In this document: piece by piece, positions 33,254-42,127 of the stretch | How positions within the stretch are numbered: position 1 is the first letter of the stretch | Layout: each line of letters begins with the position of its first letter | Notes under the pieces: generated by a model | What the model saw: the letters and a program-made list of their open reading frames with translations, nothing else | Databases searched by the model: none | Told to the model about the DNA's origin: nothing | Program-made: the position numbers and the translations under genes | Origin: JAXLSZ01 sp046330315 | GTDB lineage: Bacteria; Actinomycetota; Thermoleophilia; Solirubrobacterales; 70-9 | Assembly: GCA_046330315.1 (NCBI GenBank) | Contig: JAXLSZ010000006.1 | Location: 124,001-188,000, forward strand | Reading direction: 5' to 3' | Length of the DNA: 64,000 nt

Positions 33254-34018
33254 CTACTCGCCGCTTCCCAGCGAGGCGGCGGCGAGCCCGGCCATCGCGC
33301 CGACCCCGCCACCGGCCAGGCCCGCGAAGACGTTCGCGGTGTCCTCGAAGAGGGGCAGGGCGAGCAGGACCGCGGCAGCCACGGCCACGCCGATCCGATC
33401 GTAGTCCTCGTCGATCGCGTCCCGGGTCTCGTGGTGGCGGATCGCGAACCAGGCGGCCACGGCCCCCAGAGCGACGCCGTTGCCGCCGGCCGCCAGCGGA
33501 AAGTCGCCGATCGCCGTGTCGATGCCCGCCGCGGCCACCATGCCCAGGCCGCCGCAGGCCAGCAGCAGCAGCGCGGTCGCCAGGCTGCCCAGCCTGCGCT
33601 CCAGACCGGGGCCGAAGATCGCGAGCATCAGCCCGATCACGAAGAGGTAGCCGATGTCCGCGTAGGCGAAGGGCGCCGCCAGGTATCGCCACCACTCGCC
33701 CCCGACCGGCCCGACCACCGCGCCGAGGTCGGCGAGCGGGAGATCGAGCGCCCGCTGGACGAGCAGCGTCGCGACGGAGGCGGCGATCGCCAGCGAGGTC
33801 GCGTAGACCCGGGTCGCTCCGAACGCCTCGATCCGCCCCGCGACCCGCAGCCGGCGACGGGGCCGCTTTCGCGGCCGGGGCTCCAGGGTGTCGCCTCGGC
33901 GCTCGAGCTTCGGCGCCCGCTTGCGCAGTCGCGCCCCGCAGTAGGGGCACTCTGTTACGTAGGGACTGACCTCGGAGCCGCAGTTCTTGCAGACGACGCT
34001 GAGCTCGGTCTCGCTCAC
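33254..34018 (-). CDS. zinc-ribbon rhomboid-like membrane protein, catalytic residues missing
   Basis: A 254-residue protein. A double-Cys zinc ribbon (CKNCGSEVSPYVTECPYCG) at residues 10-28 precedes a basic linker and six membrane helices of rhomboid type. Where rhomboids have GxSG, this protein has AAGGNGVALGAVAAW, without serine. The last helix (FAGLAGGGVGAMAG) lacks the catalytic His. It is therefore probably a pseudo-protease. Its GTG overlaps the stop of the HxlR gene (GTGA). Confidence 0.78.
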   Translation of the reverse strand: MSETELSVVCKNCGSEVSPYVTECPYCGARLRKRAPKLERRGDTLEPRPRKRPRRRLRVAGRIEAFGATRVYATSLAIAASVATLLVQRALDLPLADLGAVVGPVGGEWWRYLAAPFAYADIGYLFVIGLMLAIFGPGLERRLGSLATALLLLACGGLGMVAAAGIDTAIGDFPLAAGGNGVALGAVAAWFAIRHHETRDAIDEDYDRIGVAVAAAVLLALPLFEDTANVFAGLAGGGVGAMAGLAAASLGSGE

Positions 34019-34323
34019 GCGTCGAGGATAACCCCATCGCGCCCGCGCGCCGCGCCCTCCGCCCAGCGGTTGAGCTCGTAGAGAACCCTGGCGAGGTCCC
34101 TGCCCTGAGCCGAGAGCCGGTAGCCCCCCGATCCGATCGGCTCGACCACGCCCGCCCGGGACAGCTCGCGCAGACGCTGGGCGAGCACCGAAGAGCTGAC
34201 GCCGGTGCGGGCGCGCAGTTCGGCGAAGCCGAGCGAGTCCCTGCGCAGCTCCCAGACCATCCTCAACGACCAGCGCCTGCCGAGCAGGTCGAGCGCCGCA
34301 AGCATCGGAACCTTCCGGGCCAT
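34015..34323 (-). CDS. HxlR-family transcriptional regulator
   Basis: A 102-residue winged HTH protein (ALDLLGRRWSLRMVWELRRD, FAELRARTGVSSSVLAQRLR, GGYRLSAQGRDLARVL). It has the family core but lacks the usual N-terminal effector Cys, so its signal is not obvious. Co-translated with the rhomboid-like gene. The ATG giving MARKVPML was selected over an upstream in-frame ATG. Confidence 0.88.
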   Translation of the reverse strand: MARKVPMLAALDLLGRRWSLRMVWELRRDSLGFAELRARTGVSSSVLAQRLRELSRAGVVEPIGSGGYRLSAQGRDLARVLYELNRWAEGAARGRDGVILDA

Positions 34324-34367
34324 TGCTTCTATTTTCAAACTTTTGCGCCCAAAATGCAAGTAGATTG

Positions 34368-34382
34368 GTTCGAAATCCGAAC
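34368..34382. promoter_or_regulatory. GTTCG-AAATC-CGAAC inverted repeat upstream of hxlR-like gene
   Basis: A 5-bp-arm inverted repeat in a locally AT-rich leader, about 45 bp before the regulator start. A TTGCAT-like -35 lies just downstream on the minus strand. Possible autoregulatory operator; weak evidence. Confidence 0.3.
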
Positions 34383-34413
34383 TTGCTCCCTGATTTCAGA
34401 ACTCGTCTCCCTG

Positions 34414-35526
34414 CTAGTAGTCGGCGGATTCCTCGCAGAGGTAGCGCACCAGCCCGTCCACCCCCGCTCCGCTCTCGAGCACGCCGAGCTGGCGCCGCGC
34501 CCCGGTGCCTGCCTCGATGATCCCCTCGACCGCTCCAAGCGCCTCCTCGCAGCCCAGCGCCTCGGCATCCCGGGCCAGCTCCGCGACCATCTCCCTGGCG
34601 AGGTCGGCGGCCGGAGCGCGGTGGTGGCGCGGGAAGTCCACCAGCTCGCCCTCGATGCCGTGCAGCGAGGCGCGCACCTTGTTGTCGTCGATCAGCTCGG
34701 TGGGGACCTCGATCAGCGGCTCGGAGGCCTCGAAGTTCGAGGCGTAGCGATGCACGAGGCAGATGCCCAGCGCCGCCAGCGCGACCGTGTCCCCGAGGCG
34801 GGTCTGCTGGTCGTAGACCCTGATCTCCACGGTGCCGAGGTTCGGGTGGGGCCGCACGTCCCACCACAGGTAGGTGTAGTCCGGAATCGCCCCGGAGCGC
34901 ATCATCAGCTCGACGCGCCCCGAGAAGATCTCCCAGGTCCCGTAGTGGGGCGGCACCCCCACCCTGGGGAAGGCGCGGAAGGCCGGCGTGCGGGCCGACA
35001 TCATCTGCGTGGCATGGCCCCGCCAAAGGGGGGAGTTGGAGGAGACGGCGAGCATCAGCGGGATGTGCCGCCTGACGCCGTCGGCGATGTAGATCGCCTT
35101 GTCGGCGCCATCGACGCCGACGTGCACGTGGGTCCCGAAGATCAGCTCCTGAAGCGCGATCCAGCCGAGCTCGGCGGCGAGCTCCCGGTAGCGGGGGCGC
35201 GCGGTGATGAGCTGGTCCTCGCCCCGCGCCGTCGGGTGCGTGCCCGAGGCCGCCAGAAGCATCCCGTGGCGCGCCGCGGCCTCGCGCACCCTGGTTCGCA
35301 GATCGGCGAGCTGGGCCGCCGCCTCCTCCAGGTTCGGGCAGGGCTCGGTGGCGATCTCCAGCACGGCCTGCATCAGCTCGGGCTTGATCTCGCCCACTCC
35401 CCCGGCGCCGGGGTCCGAGAGGATCGACTCGATCCCCTGGGCAAGGTCGAGCGTCCCGGGGTCAACGAGCATCAGCTCCTCCTCGATGCCGACCGTGAAC
35501 GCCGGCCCGGTGAAGCGGTGGTCCAT
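34414..35526 (-). CDS. carboxylate-amine ligase, YbdK/GCS2 type
   Basis: A 370-residue GCS2-family enzyme: FTVGIEEELMLVDPGTLDLA at the N-terminus, FGTHVHVGVD, and the catalytic segment RPHPNLGTVEIRVYDQQTRL. These enzymes have weak glutamate-cysteine ligase activity in vitro and are widespread in actinobacteria; mycothiol users may employ them for other ligations. ATG (MDHRFTG) chosen because family homology begins there. It diverges from the aldolase gene. Confidence 0.88.
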   Translation of the reverse strand: MDHRFTGPAFTVGIEEELMLVDPGTLDLAQGIESILSDPGAGGVGEIKPELMQAVLEIATEPCPNLEEAAAQLADLRTRVREAAARHGMLLAASGTHPTARGEDQLITARPRYRELAAELGWIALQELIFGTHVHVGVDGADKAIYIADGVRRHIPLMLAVSSNSPLWRGHATQMMSARTPAFRAFPRVGVPPHYGTWEIFSGRVELMMRSGAIPDYTYLWWDVRPHPNLGTVEIRVYDQQTRLGDTVALAALGICLVHRYASNFEASEPLIEVPTELIDDNKVRASLHGIEGELVDFPRHHRAPAADLAREMVAELARDAEALGCEEALGAVEGIIEAGTGARRQLGVLESGAGVDGLVRYLCEESADY

Positions 35527-35608
35527 CGTCCCGAACCTACCGTTTGGCCCCGCGGTGACATACTCCGGGCGCAATTCGCGATCGTTGATCTAGGAGGAAG
35601 TGAGCCTG

Positions 35609-36526
35609 ATGGAAGTCAAGAGCGTTACCGAGCAGAAGTCGCTTCTTGAGGTGCTGCCGCCCGGCAAGAAGGCCCGACTGCACCGGCTGCTCTACGAGTT
35701 CGGCCCCGGCAACGGGACCCTGATGCTGCTGCCGATCGACCAGGGGATCGAGCACGGGCCGCGCGACTTCTTCCCGAACCCCGCCTCCAAGGACCCCGAG
35801 TACCAGTTCAAGCTCGCCGCCGAGGCCGGCTACTCGGCGCTCGCCTGCCAGATCGGGATGGCCGAGAAGTACTACCCCGATTACGCCGGGGCGGTCCCGC
35901 TGATCCTCAAGGTGAACGGCAAGACCGACATCCCGCCCTCCGACCAGGCCCTCTCGACCACCAACGCGTCGGTCGAGGACGCCGTTCGGCTGGGTGCCGA
36001 CGCGGTCGGCTACACCCTCTATGTCGGCTCCCCGCGCCAGGGCGAGGACCTTCGCCAGCTCCAGGGCGTGCGCGAGGACTGCGACCGCTACGGGATGCCG
36101 CTGGTGATCTGGTCCTACCCCAGGGGCTCCGCGGTTGACAAGAAGGGGGGCCAACTCTCCTTCTACGCGGTCGATTACGCGGCCCGGCTCGCGATGGAGA
36201 TGGGTGCCGACGTGGTCAAGCTCAACATGCCCAACCCCGGGGAGAAGGACAAGGACTCACCGGCCCCCTACAACGAGATGGAGGTCAGCCAGGACGAGGC
36301 GATTCGGCACTGCGTCGAGTCGGCCGGCCGCTCCCTGGTGGTGCTCTCGGGCGGCTCGAAGGTGGACGACGAGACCGTCCTCGCCCACTGCCGCTCGATC
36401 ATGGAGGCCGGCGGCTCGGGGGTGATCTTCGGGCGCAACGTCTGGCAGCGCGAGTGGAACGAGGCGCTGGAGATCATCGCCCAGATCAAGGAGACGCTCC
36501 TCTCCAACGTGCACCGCACTCCCTAG
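35609..36526 (+). CDS. fbaB: class I fructose-bisphosphate aldolase (DhnA/FbaB type)
   Basis: A 305-residue aldolase with LMLLPIDQGIEHGPRDFF, VIWSYPRGSAVDKKGGQLS, the Schiff-base Lys region ADVVKLNMPNPGEK and the phosphate-binding end GGSGVIFGRNVWQR. It cleaves fructose-1,6-bisphosphate in glycolysis/gluconeogenesis. An AGGAGG lies 11 nt before the ATG; an in-frame GTG at 35600 is only 2 nt from it and less likely. Confidence 0.92.
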   Translation: MEVKSVTEQKSLLEVLPPGKKARLHRLLYEFGPGNGTLMLLPIDQGIEHGPRDFFPNPASKDPEYQFKLAAEAGYSALACQIGMAEKYYPDYAGAVPLILKVNGKTDIPPSDQALSTTNASVEDAVRLGADAVGYTLYVGSPRQGEDLRQLQGVREDCDRYGMPLVIWSYPRGSAVDKKGGQLSFYAVDYAARLAMEMGADVVKLNMPNPGEKDKDSPAPYNEMEVSQDEAIRHCVESAGRSLVVLSGGSKVDDETVLAHCRSIMEAGGSGVIFGRNVWQREWNEALEIIAQIKETLLSNVHRTP

Positions 36527-36537
36527 GCCGTATTTCG

Positions 36538-36571
36538 GGTCCGGGTGCGGGCAGGGCCGCACCCGAACCCC
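36538..36571 (+). terminator. terminator hairpin after aldolase gene
   Basis: GGGTCCGGGTGCGG and CCGCACCCGAACCC pair at 13 of 14 positions across a 6-nt loop, starting about 12 nt after the stop codon. No long U-tract, as is usual in GC-rich actinobacteria. Confidence 0.7.
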
Positions 36572-36663
36572 TTGCCGGGAGATCCGGCCCCGGGCCGGAC
36601 CGCACCCAGAGCCCCTTGGGAGGACCGGACTCTGCGCCCTCCCGACGTTGGGAGACCTGGACC

Positions 36664-36705
36664 CGGGGCGAGTTACGGGCGGAAAAGCGGGCATAACTCG
36701 CCCCG
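36664..36705. repeat. 12-bp inverted repeat between aldolase and nuclease genes
   Basis: CGGGGCGAGTTA and TAACTCGCCCCG are perfectly complementary with an 18-nt loop. It differs in sequence from the dispersed hairpin families and could be an operator or second terminator. Confidence 0.7.
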
Positions 36706-36786
36706 CAGCGATCCCGATCATCGGCTCGGTGCTCGTCTGATGCGCCGGGGCGGGGAGAGATCGCGTGGCTCGGGGCTTGGCCCCTG

Positions 36787-37410
36787 GTGGGATCTCGATA
36801 CCGGCGCAGAGGATGGCTCGGGACTGCGGCGCTCCTCGCCGCGACGGCGGGGCTGGCCTGGGCCGGCGGGCCCGGTAGCACGGATGGCGGCCGGCGCGGG
36901 TTCCCGCCGGGCGGGCACCGGCCGGGGGCCGGCCCGGGGCGGGCAGGGGCCGGCGGCGCCAGGACGGCCAGGGTGATCCGGGCGATCGACGGCGACACGA
37001 TCGAGGTTCTCCTGGCCCCCTCGGGCCGGGCGAGCGGCGGGCCGGTGGGGGGCGAGGCAAAGGGGGTTGGAGGGCGCGAGGAGGTCCGCTACATCGGCGT
37101 CGACACGCCGGAGACGGTGGAGCCGGGAACGCCGGTCCAGTGCTTCGGGCCAGTTGCCTCCCGCTTCAACCACCGCCTGGTCACCGGGCGGGAGGTGCGT
37201 CTCCTCTTCGACGCGGAACGGCGGGACACCTACGGGCGGCTGCTCGCCTACGTCCGCCTGGGCGGGCGGATGGTCAACGCCGAACTGGTCCGGCGCGGCC
37301 TGGCGAGACGGCTGACCATCCCTCCCAACGACCGCTTCGCCCCGCTGTTCTCACGCCTGGAGCGCCGCGCTGCGCTGCGCGGCCGCGGCCTCTGGGGGCA
37401 CTGCCTCTGA
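36787..37410 (+). CDS. secreted thermonuclease-like (SNase) protein
   Basis: A 207-residue protein with an N-terminal signal segment (WLGTAALLAATAGLAWAG), a Gly/Arg/Pro-rich linker and an SNase domain: RVIRAIDGDTIEVLLAP, VRYIGVDTPETVEPGTPVQC, RDTYGRLLAYVRLGGRMVN. Catalytic Arg/Glu positions (YIGVDTPE, DTYGRLLAY) are kept. It probably degrades DNA/RNA outside the cell. GTG start. Confidence 0.85.
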   Translation: MGSRYRRRGWLGTAALLAATAGLAWAGGPGSTDGGRRGFPPGGHRPGAGPGRAGAGGARTARVIRAIDGDTIEVLLAPSGRASGGPVGGEAKGVGGREEVRYIGVDTPETVEPGTPVQCFGPVASRFNHRLVTGREVRLLFDAERRDTYGRLLAYVRLGGRMVNAELVRRGLARRLTIPPNDRFAPLFSRLERRAALRGRGLWGHCL

Positions 37411-37489
37411 GACTGTGTGCCTTTCGTGACTTTCACATGTGCAGGGACTCATGCACCTTTGGTACGTTGCCACCCGGCTCGGTGATGAG

Positions 37490-37729
37490 ATGAGGATGCG
37501 ACAGAGCGTCAGCCAGTTCGAGCTGGCATTCGAGCAGGAGACCGCCCTGGAGCGGCGGCGGCGCGAGCAGCTACGCCGGCGTGCCGCGAAGCGATCGCGC
37601 GCGCGGCGAGTGGCCCGCGTGCGAACCAAGGGGAAGGTGCGCTTCAGCGTGCTCGCCGTCTGCCTGACCGTGACCGTGGTCACCGTGACCATCGTGATGT
37701 TCGAGGCGCTTGCCTTTGTGATGTCCTGA
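37490..37729 (+). CDS. small basic single-pass membrane protein
   Basis: About 79 residues. A charged helical N-terminus (FELAFEQETALERRRREQLR) and basic stretch are followed by one hydrophobic helix (FSVLAVCLTVTVVTVTIVMF). Start uncertain: ATG 37490 or 37496, or an upstream ATG at 37451. The composition is as expected of a real small membrane protein; function unknown. Confidence 0.6.
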   Translation: MRMRQSVSQFELAFEQETALERRRREQLRRRAAKRSRARRVARVRTKGKVRFSVLAVCLTVTVVTVTIVMFEALAFVMS

Positions 37730-37769
37730 GGCCTCCCGCGGCCCCGGGTCCAATAGACTCGCCGCCGCG

Positions 37770-38408
37770 ATGGCCAAACGATCCCTCCGACCGCAGCTCA
37801 ACCAGATCCGCGCCTGGGTGCGCCAGGGCCGCACCGACGCCTGGATCGCCCATCAGCTCGAGATCAGCGCCGCCGAGCTGCGCGAGTTCCGCCGCCAGCA
37901 CGGGCTCTCCCCCGACGAGGAGGACAGCGCGGCGGAGATCGACCTGCGCGACGAGATCGAGGCCGAGGTCGAGGCCGCGACCGCCGAGCAGGAGGCCGAG
38001 GAGGCCGAGCGCGAGAGGGAGAGAGCCGAAGCAGAGAAGGAGAAGGCCGAGGGCAAGCGGGCCAAGAAGGCCGGGGGCGAGACCGAACTCGGCGAAGAGG
38101 AGGCCGGGAGCGAGCGGGCCGAGTCCGGCGAAGAGGAGGCCGGGAGCGAGGAAGCCGCCGAGGAAACCGGAGAGCGCCCGCGCCGGCGACGGCGCCGCGG
38201 CCGCCGCGGCGGGCGGGGACGCCGCCGGGCGGAGATCGAGGCGACCTTCGACCACGGCGAGAAGGAGGGGTTCGGGCTGTGGCTCGACCCCGCCGTCCAG
38301 GACGACGCCACCTACAAGGAGAGCTGGGCCGGCCATCGCGAGGTGACCGTGACCATCGAGCCCGACCAGATCGTGATCCGGCGGGCGGGCTCAGAGGACG
38401 GCGAGTAA
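37770..38408 (+). CDS. acidic/basic coiled-coil protein with N-terminal HTH-like segment
   Basis: A 212-residue protein. Residues 1-45 (MAKRSLRPQLNQIRAWVRQG, DAWIAHQLEISAAELREF) look like an HTH. Residues 50-130 are a very acidic charged helix (EAEEAERERERAEAEKEKAE), residues 135-155 are an Arg/Gly tract (RRRRRRGRRGGRGRRR), and the C-terminus is a small folded domain (EGFGLWLDPAVQDDATYKES). The Arg/Gly part suggests nucleic-acid binding. I do not know a named family. Confidence 0.75.
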   Translation: MAKRSLRPQLNQIRAWVRQGRTDAWIAHQLEISAAELREFRRQHGLSPDEEDSAAEIDLRDEIEAEVEAATAEQEAEEAERERERAEAEKEKAEGKRAKKAGGETELGEEEAGSERAESGEEEAGSEEAAEETGERPRRRRRRGRRGGRGRRRAEIEATFDHGEKEGFGLWLDPAVQDDATYKESWAGHREVTVTIEPDQIVIRRAGSEDGE

Positions 38409-38412
38409 CCGC

Positions 38413-38745
38413 TCAGGCGCCGACCGTGGTCTGCCGGCCGCCCGCGAAATCGCTGGCGCCCCGCAGGTAGGCCCAGAAGGCGGCATCGACGAGGCTCTGG
38501 GGGTCCAGCGGAGGATCCTGGACCGCTTCGGCGGCTGCAGCCTGGCACCAGTCGGTGCCCCGCGCGTATAGGTCCGCCAGCTCGGCGGCACGGAATGTCG
38601 AGCCGATCCTGCGGCGCAGCTCGTCGGTGACCGCCGCCATCAGGCGGTCCGCGGCCCGTCGCGCCCGGGGGTCGCCGTGCAGCCGCTCGAGGCTCCGCCA
38701 GCCCTCCTCCCACTGGAACAGCGCGTTCTCCAGCGGGTAATCCAT
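38413..38745 (-). CDS. hypothetical helical protein
   Basis: A 110-residue protein (MDYPLENALFQWEEGWRSLE...) rich in helix, with a conserved-looking RIGSTFRAAELADLYARGTD segment and QSLVDAAFWAYLRGASDF. Four base pairs separate its end from the convergent plus-strand gene. Function unknown. Confidence 0.7.
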   Translation of the reverse strand: MDYPLENALFQWEEGWRSLERLHGDPRARRAADRLMAAVTDELRRRIGSTFRAAELADLYARGTDWCQAAAAEAVQDPPLDPQSLVDAAFWAYLRGASDFAGGRQTTVGA

Positions 38746-38804
38746 CAGGCCGCGCCTCCCGCCGTCTGCGAACTCCCGGACATCGAGCTCCGAATCGTAG
38801 AGCC

Positions 38805-38903
38805 CGCCGTCGGGGTGAGGGCCGCCGGCGCCGGGATGAGGGCCGCCGTCGGGGTGAGGGCCGCGGGCGGAGGGATGAGGGCCGCCGGCGCCGGGATGAG
38901 GGG
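38805..38903. repeat. 18-21 bp minisatellite
   Basis: About five alternating units of GCCGTCGGGGTGAGG and GCCGGCGCCGGGATGAGG type lie upstream of the 110-residue gene, in a 265-bp stretch where I see no other gene. Confidence 0.8.
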
Positions 38904-39010
38904 CGGCGTCTTCATCGGCCGGACCGGCTCCGCCTCGACGATCTCCCCCACGGCCGAGGGGGCAGGGCGGTGCTCCGCGCGCCCTCGACGGCCGGGGGGC
39001 GACCTGAGCC

Positions 39011-39214
39011 CTACTCGGGGTCGCGGTGGGTGACGCGGTCGAACTCGACCGCCTCGCCCGACTCCGACTCGGGGAAGACCACGTAGATCCGCGGCGGTCC
39101 GCCGAACCAGGCGGAGGTCTCGACCTCCCCGACGAAGACGCCGGCGCGGGCCGAGCCGTCGGCCTGCATCACCCACACGGGGTCGCCCTCCTTGAATCCG
39201 GGTTCCTCGGCCAC
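39011..39214 (-). CDS. small conserved protein, SH3-like
   Basis: A 67-residue protein beginning (GTG) MAEEPGFKEGDPVWVMQADG, then ARAGVFVGEVETSAWFGGPP and IYVVFPESESGEAVEFDRV. The alternating strands and G-D-P-V-W-V opening suggest a small beta-barrel (SH3/Tudor-like). Function unknown. Confidence 0.65.
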   Translation of the reverse strand: MAEEPGFKEGDPVWVMQADGSARAGVFVGEVETSAWFGGPPRIYVVFPESESGEAVEFDRVTHRDPE

Positions 39215-39307
39215 GGGACAAGAATATTCGAGGCGGGCGATCGCCCGGCACGCCCCTCCCGTCGCGGCGACGAAGCGGCCCCACCGGTGCGCGGGTGACG
39301 GGGGCAG

Positions 39308-39443
39308 CCTCGGGGAGGCGGTCAGGCGCCGTGAGTGGCGGGCGCCGGCGATGACGGCGGGCCGGCATCGGCAATGGCGGGCCTCGGGGAGGCGGTCAGG
39401 CGCCGGGAGCGGCGGGCGCCGGGAGGCGGTCAGGCGCCGGGAG
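39308..39443. repeat. interspersed minisatellite at the end of the membrane glycosyltransferase-like gene
   Basis: The block GGAGGCGGTCAGGCGCCG occurs three times (near 39314, 39388 and 39422). The last copy holds the stop codon of the long membrane-protein gene; the TCA is repeated in the other two. Confidence 0.8.
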
Positions 39444-41637
39444 TCTGGGGGACGTAGCGCTGCGGGGCGCCGATCCGGGCGCAGCCGGCGGGGTCGAGCC
39501 TGCCCCGGACCCTCCAGACGGTCACCGGCCCCTCCCGATTGACCACGCCGACCGAGGGCTCGCCGCGCAGCCACCAGGCCTCCGGGGAGGCGATCGGGTC
39601 CTCCGGGTGGATGAAGTTGAGGAAGGGCGCGGTCACCAGGTAGTCGAGGCCCGCCCGGTTGACCGCGGCACGGAAGGCAGCGCAGGTCGGAATCGCGTCA
39701 TAGGCGCCGTGGGGCCCCTCCCGGCCCAGGTAGAGGACCCGGTTGCTGAGGTCCGTCCCGTAGAAGCCGTAGCCCAGGAACCCGGCCGTGCTGCCCGCCA
39801 GGCCGACCCTCGCGCCGGAGACGCCCCGCGCCCAGCGATAGGCGGCACCGAGGTCGGAGGACTCGAAGCGGGCGAACCGCTCGCGCAGATAGTGGCGCTG
39901 CAGCGGGTAGCCGGCAGCGACGACCGCGACGAGGAGCGCCGCGGCGGCGGCGAGGACCACTGCCCGGGGGGCGCCCCTGCCTGCGGCGTAGAGGAGCGCC
40001 GCCGGGATCAGCACCGCGACGAGCGCGACGACGACGCCGAACAGGCGGTTGGGGTCGCGCAGCACCGCGTCGGAGCGGTCGGTGACGACCATCAGGGCGA
40101 CCAGCGCGGCCAGCATCCACCACCGCCGCCGTCCCGCGTCGAGCCAGCCTCCCAGGGGCAGCAGGACCAGGCCGAGGCCGAGCGCCGGGACCAGGAACCG
40201 GATGTTGATCGCAAAGGCGGTGGGGGCCCCGTCCGCGCCGGCGGCGCTCAGCGGGGTCGCCAGGTAGGCGAGCATCCCGAACAGCGCCACGGCGCCGAGC
40301 CAGCGGACGGCCCGGGTCCGGCCGGCGAGGACCGCCGCCACGGCCCCCGCGAGGCCGGCCAGGACGACGGCCGGCCACAGCACCCCGAAACCCTGGTGCA
40401 GCCCGGGGACGAAGTACTCGCGCCAGACGCCGGTGTCCGTCGCGTAGTGCAGCACGCTGAAGTCCGGCCGGCCCTTCTGGAGCCGGTCGGGGCCGGGCAG
40501 CGAGAGCGGGCCGAGGCTGCGCAGCTGCGGCACCGGGTTGCCGGCGACCAGGAGGTTTCGCAGGTACCAGTACCCGCCCCCGGCCAGGGCCGGGACGAAC
40601 CACCAGGCGGCCGCGGCCGGCCGGCGCCCCGGCGGCGAGAGGGCGAGCGCCGCCACGGTGAGCGCCGCCACCGGTGCGAGGACCGTCAGCTTGGTGCCCG
40701 CAGCGAGGCCGGCGGCGAGGCCGGCGGCACCCAGAGCCCAACCCGGGCGAAGCGCCTCCCGCGGGGAGCGACCCGATGCCCTGCCGGCCTCGAAGGCGTT
40801 GAGCAGGATGGCTGCTGAGGCCAGCAGGAGGGCCGCGGCGGCCACGTCGTTCTTGGCAGCCCCGGGCTCGCGGACCACGAGCGTGTGGGACTCCAGGAGG
40901 ACCGCCGCCGCGGTGACCGTGAGCGGGCCGCGGCCGTAGGGGCGCCCGACGCACCAGGCCGCCAGCAGCGCGACGGCGAGCCAGCCGAAGTTGACGAAGA
41001 GGGAGAGGGTGTCGCGGCCGGTGAGCAGCACCGCCACCGCCTGGATCAGCTCGGAGTTCTGCGGGTAGAGCCAGTTGACGAAGACGGTGTCGGTGTAGTG
41101 CAGCCCCGTGGTCGAGCCGCTCTGGGCCATGTCCACCGCGAAGGGCATGTGGTACCAGAGCGAGTCGAAGTTGTTGATCCCGGAGTCCAGGGCGTAACGG
41201 GCCTCGAAGCCCCAGTGGGCGAAGACCACCGCGACCACGCCGACCGCCACCAGGAGGGCCGCCTCGGGGACCGGGGGAGCCGGCGGCCCCGAGGCGGCGT
41301 CCGGCGGTTCGCAGCCCGGCGGCCCCGGGCCTCCGCCGGGCGCGCCGGGAGCGCTCTCGGCGCCGGGGGGCTGGGCGAGGATCAGGGCCAGCCCGGTCCC
41401 GCCCAGGGCGAACGCGACCGCGAGCAGGGCCCACTCGCGGAGCAGCCCGAAGGTCCCGAGGATCTCCGCGGCGCAGACCAGCAGGCCGGCCGCGACCACC
41501 ACCTCGATCAGCATCGCCGGCGCACCTTCCCATCGAGGCAGCAATCGGAGTCGCAGGGCGACGGAGGCGAGCAGGAAGCCCCCCGCGACGACGGCCACCT
41601 CGGCCGCCCCGGCGAGGTAGGGACCGGCGCTCAGCAC
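39430..41637 (-). CDS. large polytopic membrane protein, GT-C glycosyltransferase-like
   Basis: A 735-residue protein with about 14 hydrophobic helices and a soluble C-terminal domain of roughly 120 residues. The first large loop has WYHMPFAVDMAQSGSTTGLH and DTVFVNWLYPQNSELIQAVA, the sort of acidic/aromatic loop seen in lipid-linked-sugar GT-C transferases (PMT/ArnT clan). I would expect transfer of a sugar from a polyprenyl carrier at the outer membrane face, but no decisive motif identifies the substrate. Confidence 0.75.
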   Translation of the reverse strand: MLSAGPYLAGAAEVAVVAGGFLLASVALRLRLLPRWEGAPAMLIEVVVAAGLLVCAAEILGTFGLLREWALLAVAFALGGTGLALILAQPPGAESAPGAPGGGPGPPGCEPPDAASGPPAPPVPEAALLVAVGVVAVVFAHWGFEARYALDSGINNFDSLWYHMPFAVDMAQSGSTTGLHYTDTVFVNWLYPQNSELIQAVAVLLTGRDTLSLFVNFGWLAVALLAAWCVGRPYGRGPLTVTAAAVLLESHTLVVREPGAAKNDVAAAALLLASAAILLNAFEAGRASGRSPREALRPGWALGAAGLAAGLAAGTKLTVLAPVAALTVAALALSPPGRRPAAAAWWFVPALAGGGYWYLRNLLVAGNPVPQLRSLGPLSLPGPDRLQKGRPDFSVLHYATDTGVWREYFVPGLHQGFGVLWPAVVLAGLAGAVAAVLAGRTRAVRWLGAVALFGMLAYLATPLSAAGADGAPTAFAINIRFLVPALGLGLVLLPLGGWLDAGRRRWWMLAALVALMVVTDRSDAVLRDPNRLFGVVVALVAVLIPAALLYAAGRGAPRAVVLAAAAALLVAVVAAGYPLQRHYLRERFARFESSDLGAAYRWARGVSGARVGLAGSTAGFLGYGFYGTDLSNRVLYLGREGPHGAYDAIPTCAAFRAAVNRAGLDYLVTAPFLNFIHPEDPIASPEAWWLRGEPSVGVVNREGPVTVWRVRGRLDPAGCARIGAPQRYVPQTPGA

Positions 41638-41674
41638 GGTCGCGAGGGCGTGGGCCCCATCCGGGGGGCCGGGC

Positions 41675-42094
41675 TCAGCCCCTCAGGCCGTGGACGACGT
41701 AGGCCTGCTCGCCGGAGGCGATCATGCCTTGCCGGCGGGCAAGCCGCTCGAGCTGGGCGGGCTTCGAAACCGACTGCACGCGCCGGTGGAGCGTCCGGTT
41801 CTCGGCCTGCAGGCTTCGCAGGCTCGCCTTCGCGGCGCTCGTGGCCCTGTAGGTGTGGACGAAGTTGACCGCCGGCTTCAGGTAGGAGACCAGCACCGCG
41901 GCGAGGACCAGGGTGAGGGCGATCCGCCCCACCTTGTCCCAGCGGACCCTGCTGGCCCCCCGGCGGGCCGCCGGCCTGCGCCGGGCGGCGGGCCGCCGCG
42001 CGGGACGCGAGCCGGCCCGGCGGGTCGCCGCCCGCGCGGCGCCCCCCGCGGGGTTTCGTCGCGCTGCCCGGGCGGCGTCGGAGCGTGCTGGCAC
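41675..42094 (-). CDS. FtsB/DivIC-family septum formation initiator
   Basis: A 139-residue protein: basic Arg/Ala-rich N-terminus, one membrane helix (IALTLVLAAVLVSYLKPAV), then a coiled coil (SAAKASLRSLQAENRTLHRR) and the short C-terminal GMIASGEQAYVV typical of DivIC/FtsB. It belongs to the divisome FtsQ-FtsB-FtsL type complex. Position directly after eno is typical of actinobacteria. Confidence 0.85.
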   Translation of the reverse strand: MPARSDAARAARRNPAGGAARAATRRAGSRPARRPAARRRPAARRGASRVRWDKVGRIALTLVLAAVLVSYLKPAVNFVHTYRATSAAKASLRSLQAENRTLHRRVQSVSKPAQLERLARRQGMIASGEQAYVVHGLRG

Positions 42095-42127
42095 GACCGC
42101 CCCTTCGCGGTCGGGCCCCGCATGCCT

